Of a stretch of DNA of 64,000 nt, positions 61,455 to 64,000 are shown piece by piece. Position 1 is the stretch's first letter; each line of letters starts with the position of its first letter. This DNA is from Diplonema papillatum (Eukaryota > Euglenozoa > Diplonemea > Diplonemida > Diplonemidae). The stretch is from NCBI GenBank assembly GCA_030068145.1, contig JAPJBO010000935.1, forward strand, positions 1 through 64,000, given 5' to 3'. The notes beneath the pieces are model-generated. The model made no database searches. It was not told the DNA's origin and worked only from the letters and a program-made list of their open reading frames with translations. The position numbers and the translations under genes are program-made.

Positions 61455-61556
61455 AGTTCTGAAGTTCTGAAGTTCTGAAGTTCTGAAGTTCTGAAGTACT
61501 GAAGTTCTGAAGTTCTGAAGTTGTGAAGTCCTGAAGTTCTAAAGTTCTAAAGGAAA
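61453..61556. repeat. Octamer tandem repeat GAAGTTCT
   Basis: About 12 copies of an 8-bp unit with a few substitutions, starting at the stop codon of the candidate gene. Confidence 0.92.
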
Positions 61557-61571
61557 AGCTATCTCAAGCAC

Positions 61572-61653
61572 CTTCCGTCGGTGGAGACTTGCCTAAAGAA
61601 CTCAACTGCCTTCGGGCGAATCATCTCGCGAGACATCTGACACTGGCTGTCGG
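61572..61653 (+). repeat. Small structured retroposon, copy c
   Basis: CTTCCGTCGGTGGAGACTTGCCTAAAG... with CTGCCTTCGGGC retained and CTGTCGG at the end. Lacks a long A tail. Preceded by AAGCTATCTCAAGCA, shared with copy d. Confidence 0.65.
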
Positions 61654-61879
61654 TAAGGAAAACGCAGCAGAATGGGCATCCTGATTCAAGTGGTGTGACC
61701 ATGCACGTGGAAAGCAAGAAGGCAGGGGTTCTCACTTGCGGTGTCGTCAGGTTCAAGTTTGACCGACTTCCTGCTTGGTTTGTGCCAGGCTCTCGCCGGC
61801 TTTGTACCGGTTGTATGAAAGGGTGCGGATAACACCATCAAACATGAGGTAACGTGTAGCCCGATCCAGTAAAGCTTTC

Positions 61880-62190
61880 TATGCCAGCCCCAGTGGCGGG
61901 TGCCGCTGTCCTGCGGAAGGACACTTTCGGCGCCGGTCCATGTCGCCGCAGCATGCGGTCGGCGCCGGCGGCGGCGGCGGCGGGCAGCAGCCGCCACGCG
62001 ACGGGGAGGGCGCGGTCGCCCATGCGGCAGTCGTCGATCTTCGGCGGCACCGGGCCCCCGGTGGTGGGCAACGCGCTGCGCATCGCCCCCGACGCTGGTG
62101 CCGCTCCGGTACGCCAGAACCCCCGCGCCGTCCGTTCCGACCGGGAAGCGCAAGTCGTACAGCGAAGAGCGCCTCGAGACAGCTGTTTTG
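61880..62190 (+). pseudogene. Third, deleted copy of the 3' part of the candidate gene
   Basis: Matches 61105-61454 (CTGCGGAAGGACACTTTCG, ATGTCGCCGCAGCATGCGGT, CAGTCGTCGATCTTCGGCGG) with several internal deletions that shift the frame. Ends TCGAGACAGCTGTTTTGAGG like copy 2. Confidence 0.75.
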
Positions 62191-62220
62191 AGGTTCTGAA
62201 GGAAAAGCTATCTCAAGCAA

Positions 62221-62304
62221 CTTCCGTCGGTAGAGAAGACCTGCCTAAAGAAATCAACTGGGTTCGGGTGGGCTAAACTGACATCTGCAGACACCGGCTG
62301 TCGG
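62221..62304 (+). repeat. Small structured retroposon, copy d
   Basis: CTTCCGTCGGTAGAGAAGAC...CTGGGTTCGGGTGGGC...CTGTCGG. The UUCG stem has decayed. Copies c and d are followed by the same ~200-bp sequence (CGCAGCAGAATGGGCATCCTG...), so this part of the locus was duplicated. Confidence 0.65.
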
Positions 62305-62951
62305 AAAGGAAAACGCAGCAGAATGGGCATCCTGGCTCAAGTGGTGTGACCAGTTTCAAGTTTGCACCTGGAAAACAAGAAGACAGCGTTTCCCCCTTGT
62401 GGTGTCATCAGGTTCAAGTTTTGCCGGCTTTGTGCCGGGTTTCCTGCTTGGTTTGTGCCAGGCTCTCAGGGTTCTAATACCGGTTCCATTCCAGATCACA
62501 CGGTACGCCCATACGGGATCGTCGGAAACGCACAACAAGCAGCCTGGCTTAAGTGGAGTGATCAGTTTCAAGTTGGACCGAGAATGGCGATCAAATTGCA
62601 AATTTGCCGGCTTGTGCCGGGTCCTTGCCGGCTTCGCACCTGCTCTCGGCGGATTTGTGCCGGGTTTGTGCTGGGCTCCATTACCGCTTCTACGAAAGGG
62701 TGCGAATACCGTTTAACAAGAGAGTTGAAGTCTTGCCCAATCCAGTAAAGTCTTCTATCCCAGCCCCACCTGCAGGATGCACTCGGCCGCGCTCCTGTGG
62801 CTGTGGCGGCTTGTGGACTCTTGACCAAGCCAACAAATTTTCTGCTATTCCCAGCTTCTTCACCAACTCGTCCGTCCAGGTTTTTAGTGACTGTTTGCAC
62901 TGACACCTTCCTCCTCCCCCCTGGCCTCGCACTTCTTAGCGGCCCCCCTGG

Positions 62952-63115
62952 CAAACCAGACTCTCACCGCAGTCCTGTCTGCAGACACTCAGGTTCCGCG
63001 CTGATGATGGAGGGGATGGTCCGCCTTATGTGTCCGTGGCTTAAAGGACCGAAACACGGCGCAGACGGGACCAGTGCGGTCTTGTGCACATACCCATTCC
63101 AAGCACGTTCTTGCA
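62952..63115. repeat. Dispersed repeat R, copy 2
   Basis: Close match of 18436-18592, with an inserted GGAGGGGAT at about 63008. 63,120-64,000 contains only short frames and pieces of the GATAGACCG repeat (63,290-63,400). Confidence 0.75.
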
Positions 63116-64000
63116 CTTCCCCCTGGCCTCGCACTTCTTAGCGAACGCGATTTTGCTGTCGGTGCTTGGCTAGACACCGAAGGTGTGTCTTACCCAGCCT
63201 CAATGGCCAACTGGGAACACTAAGTTCCGGGCGAATGGGGATGGAAATAGACACGTTCCGTAGTGCCACCTTTCCCTTTATGAGCCGGTCCATCCCCTCT
63301 TGATAGACCGTGATAGACCGAAGAATACCGCACCGGGCAATTCGATGCAGCTCTAGGGACTAGAGATGGACCTGATAGACCGTGGTGGACCGTGATTCAC
63401 TGTGATACACAGCGGCAGTTTCAGCTTAGTGTGAGTTTGATCAAAGTAGCATCAAGGCAGCCCTTACAAAGACCAGCCACAGTCAACGCCGCGGCAGGCA
63501 CTTCGATGCAGTTTCAAGAGATAGGGACGGACCGGTTCACTTTACCGGAACCGTCGGCTACGGGGAACCTGGGGAACTGATCACACCAACCAGCTTCGCA
63601 CTTCAACCAAGAGGAGAGCGCCAAAAAGAACAGAAAAAGAAAAGACGAAAATAGACAGCAAACAGACTTCAACGACCCACACCGGCGGCTGCACTGCCCG
63701 CAGTACTGAATCCCTAGGGCGCACCTGTTCACATGCTACAAAAACCAGCCAATGGTCGCTGAAAACCCCTTGTTTCTCAAGCGAACTTTTACACTATGAA
63801 AGCACCGAACCTCTAAACCACGGTAAACGCTAGAAAAGGAGGGCGCGGCGCCCCGAATTCCCTTTTTTTTTGAGTGCCAAGGTTAATCCGACGTGAGTAG
63901 GACCAGGCGGGACTAGCGACAGTGTGGTGACGTGTGCGCCTGCATGCACTGTCCTAACGCTAAATAGATATGCGCATCTGTTCACTATACTACAAAAGTC

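Overview
The window is nuclear DNA of a eukaryote. It has GT-AG introns, poly-A retroposons, tRNA-like SINE heads, a SLC25 mitochondrial carrier and a vasohibin-type tubulin carboxypeptidase. Real genes are sparse and mostly intronless or with few short introns. A vasohibin suggests a lineage with cilia or detyrosinated microtubules. An alveolate such as a chromerid, or another protist, would fit, but the sequence alone does not decide this. Overall it is a transposon-dense region with a few cellular genes between the elements.

Bases 1-15,500 are a nest of transposons. A degenerate non-LTR element (minus strand, 1-2133) is followed by a 5'-truncated VIPER-like tyrosine-recombinase retroelement (2136-5507). 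Next comes a piggyBac-type transposase gene on the minus strand, spread from about 14,326 down to about 5,640. A complete VIPER-like element (6269-10830) with A1...B1-A2-B2 split direct repeats has jumped into this piggyBac gene. Eleven simple copies of a 212-bp inverted-repeat element, plus two long composite copies, then landed in all of these. Nearly every copy is flanked by a 4-bp NTAN duplication. Removing the copies on paper rejoins the broken reading frames, which gives a clear order of events.

Bases 16,245-20,202 form one TIR element with a 6-bp duplication (TCCATC). It carries the C-terminal half of a ubiquitin-specific protease, a nested element ending in G/C runs, and a TA-flanked pogo-like deletion derivative that encodes a PCNA-interaction motif. 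The cellular L-lactate dehydrogenase gene lies at 21,244-22,176. From 26,735 to 29,262 two TIR elements share G/C-run ends, one of them grown to a 71-nt poly-C tract.

Bases 29,300-38,460 are a head-to-tail chain of poly-A retroposons: a full LINE with ORF1 and ORF2, a 5'-truncated LINE of the same family, and two copies of a small structured sequence with a UUCG hairpin. An intact 900-residue hAT-type transposase gene follows (38,706-41,408), then several tRNA-like elements and a satellite array (42,950-43,300).

Bases 43,872-49,570 hold a vasohibin gene whose catalytic core (Cys-His-Ser with family spacing, split by a 242-bp intron) is followed by a very long Ser/Pro-repeat, Ala-rich and Asn/Gly-rich tail. 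The remainder (49.6-64 kb) is repeat-rich intergenic DNA. It contains an SLC25 carrier gene, a locally triplicated coding locus (59.7-62.2 kb) with a SET-domain-like terminal exon on the opposite strand, and several dispersed repeats.
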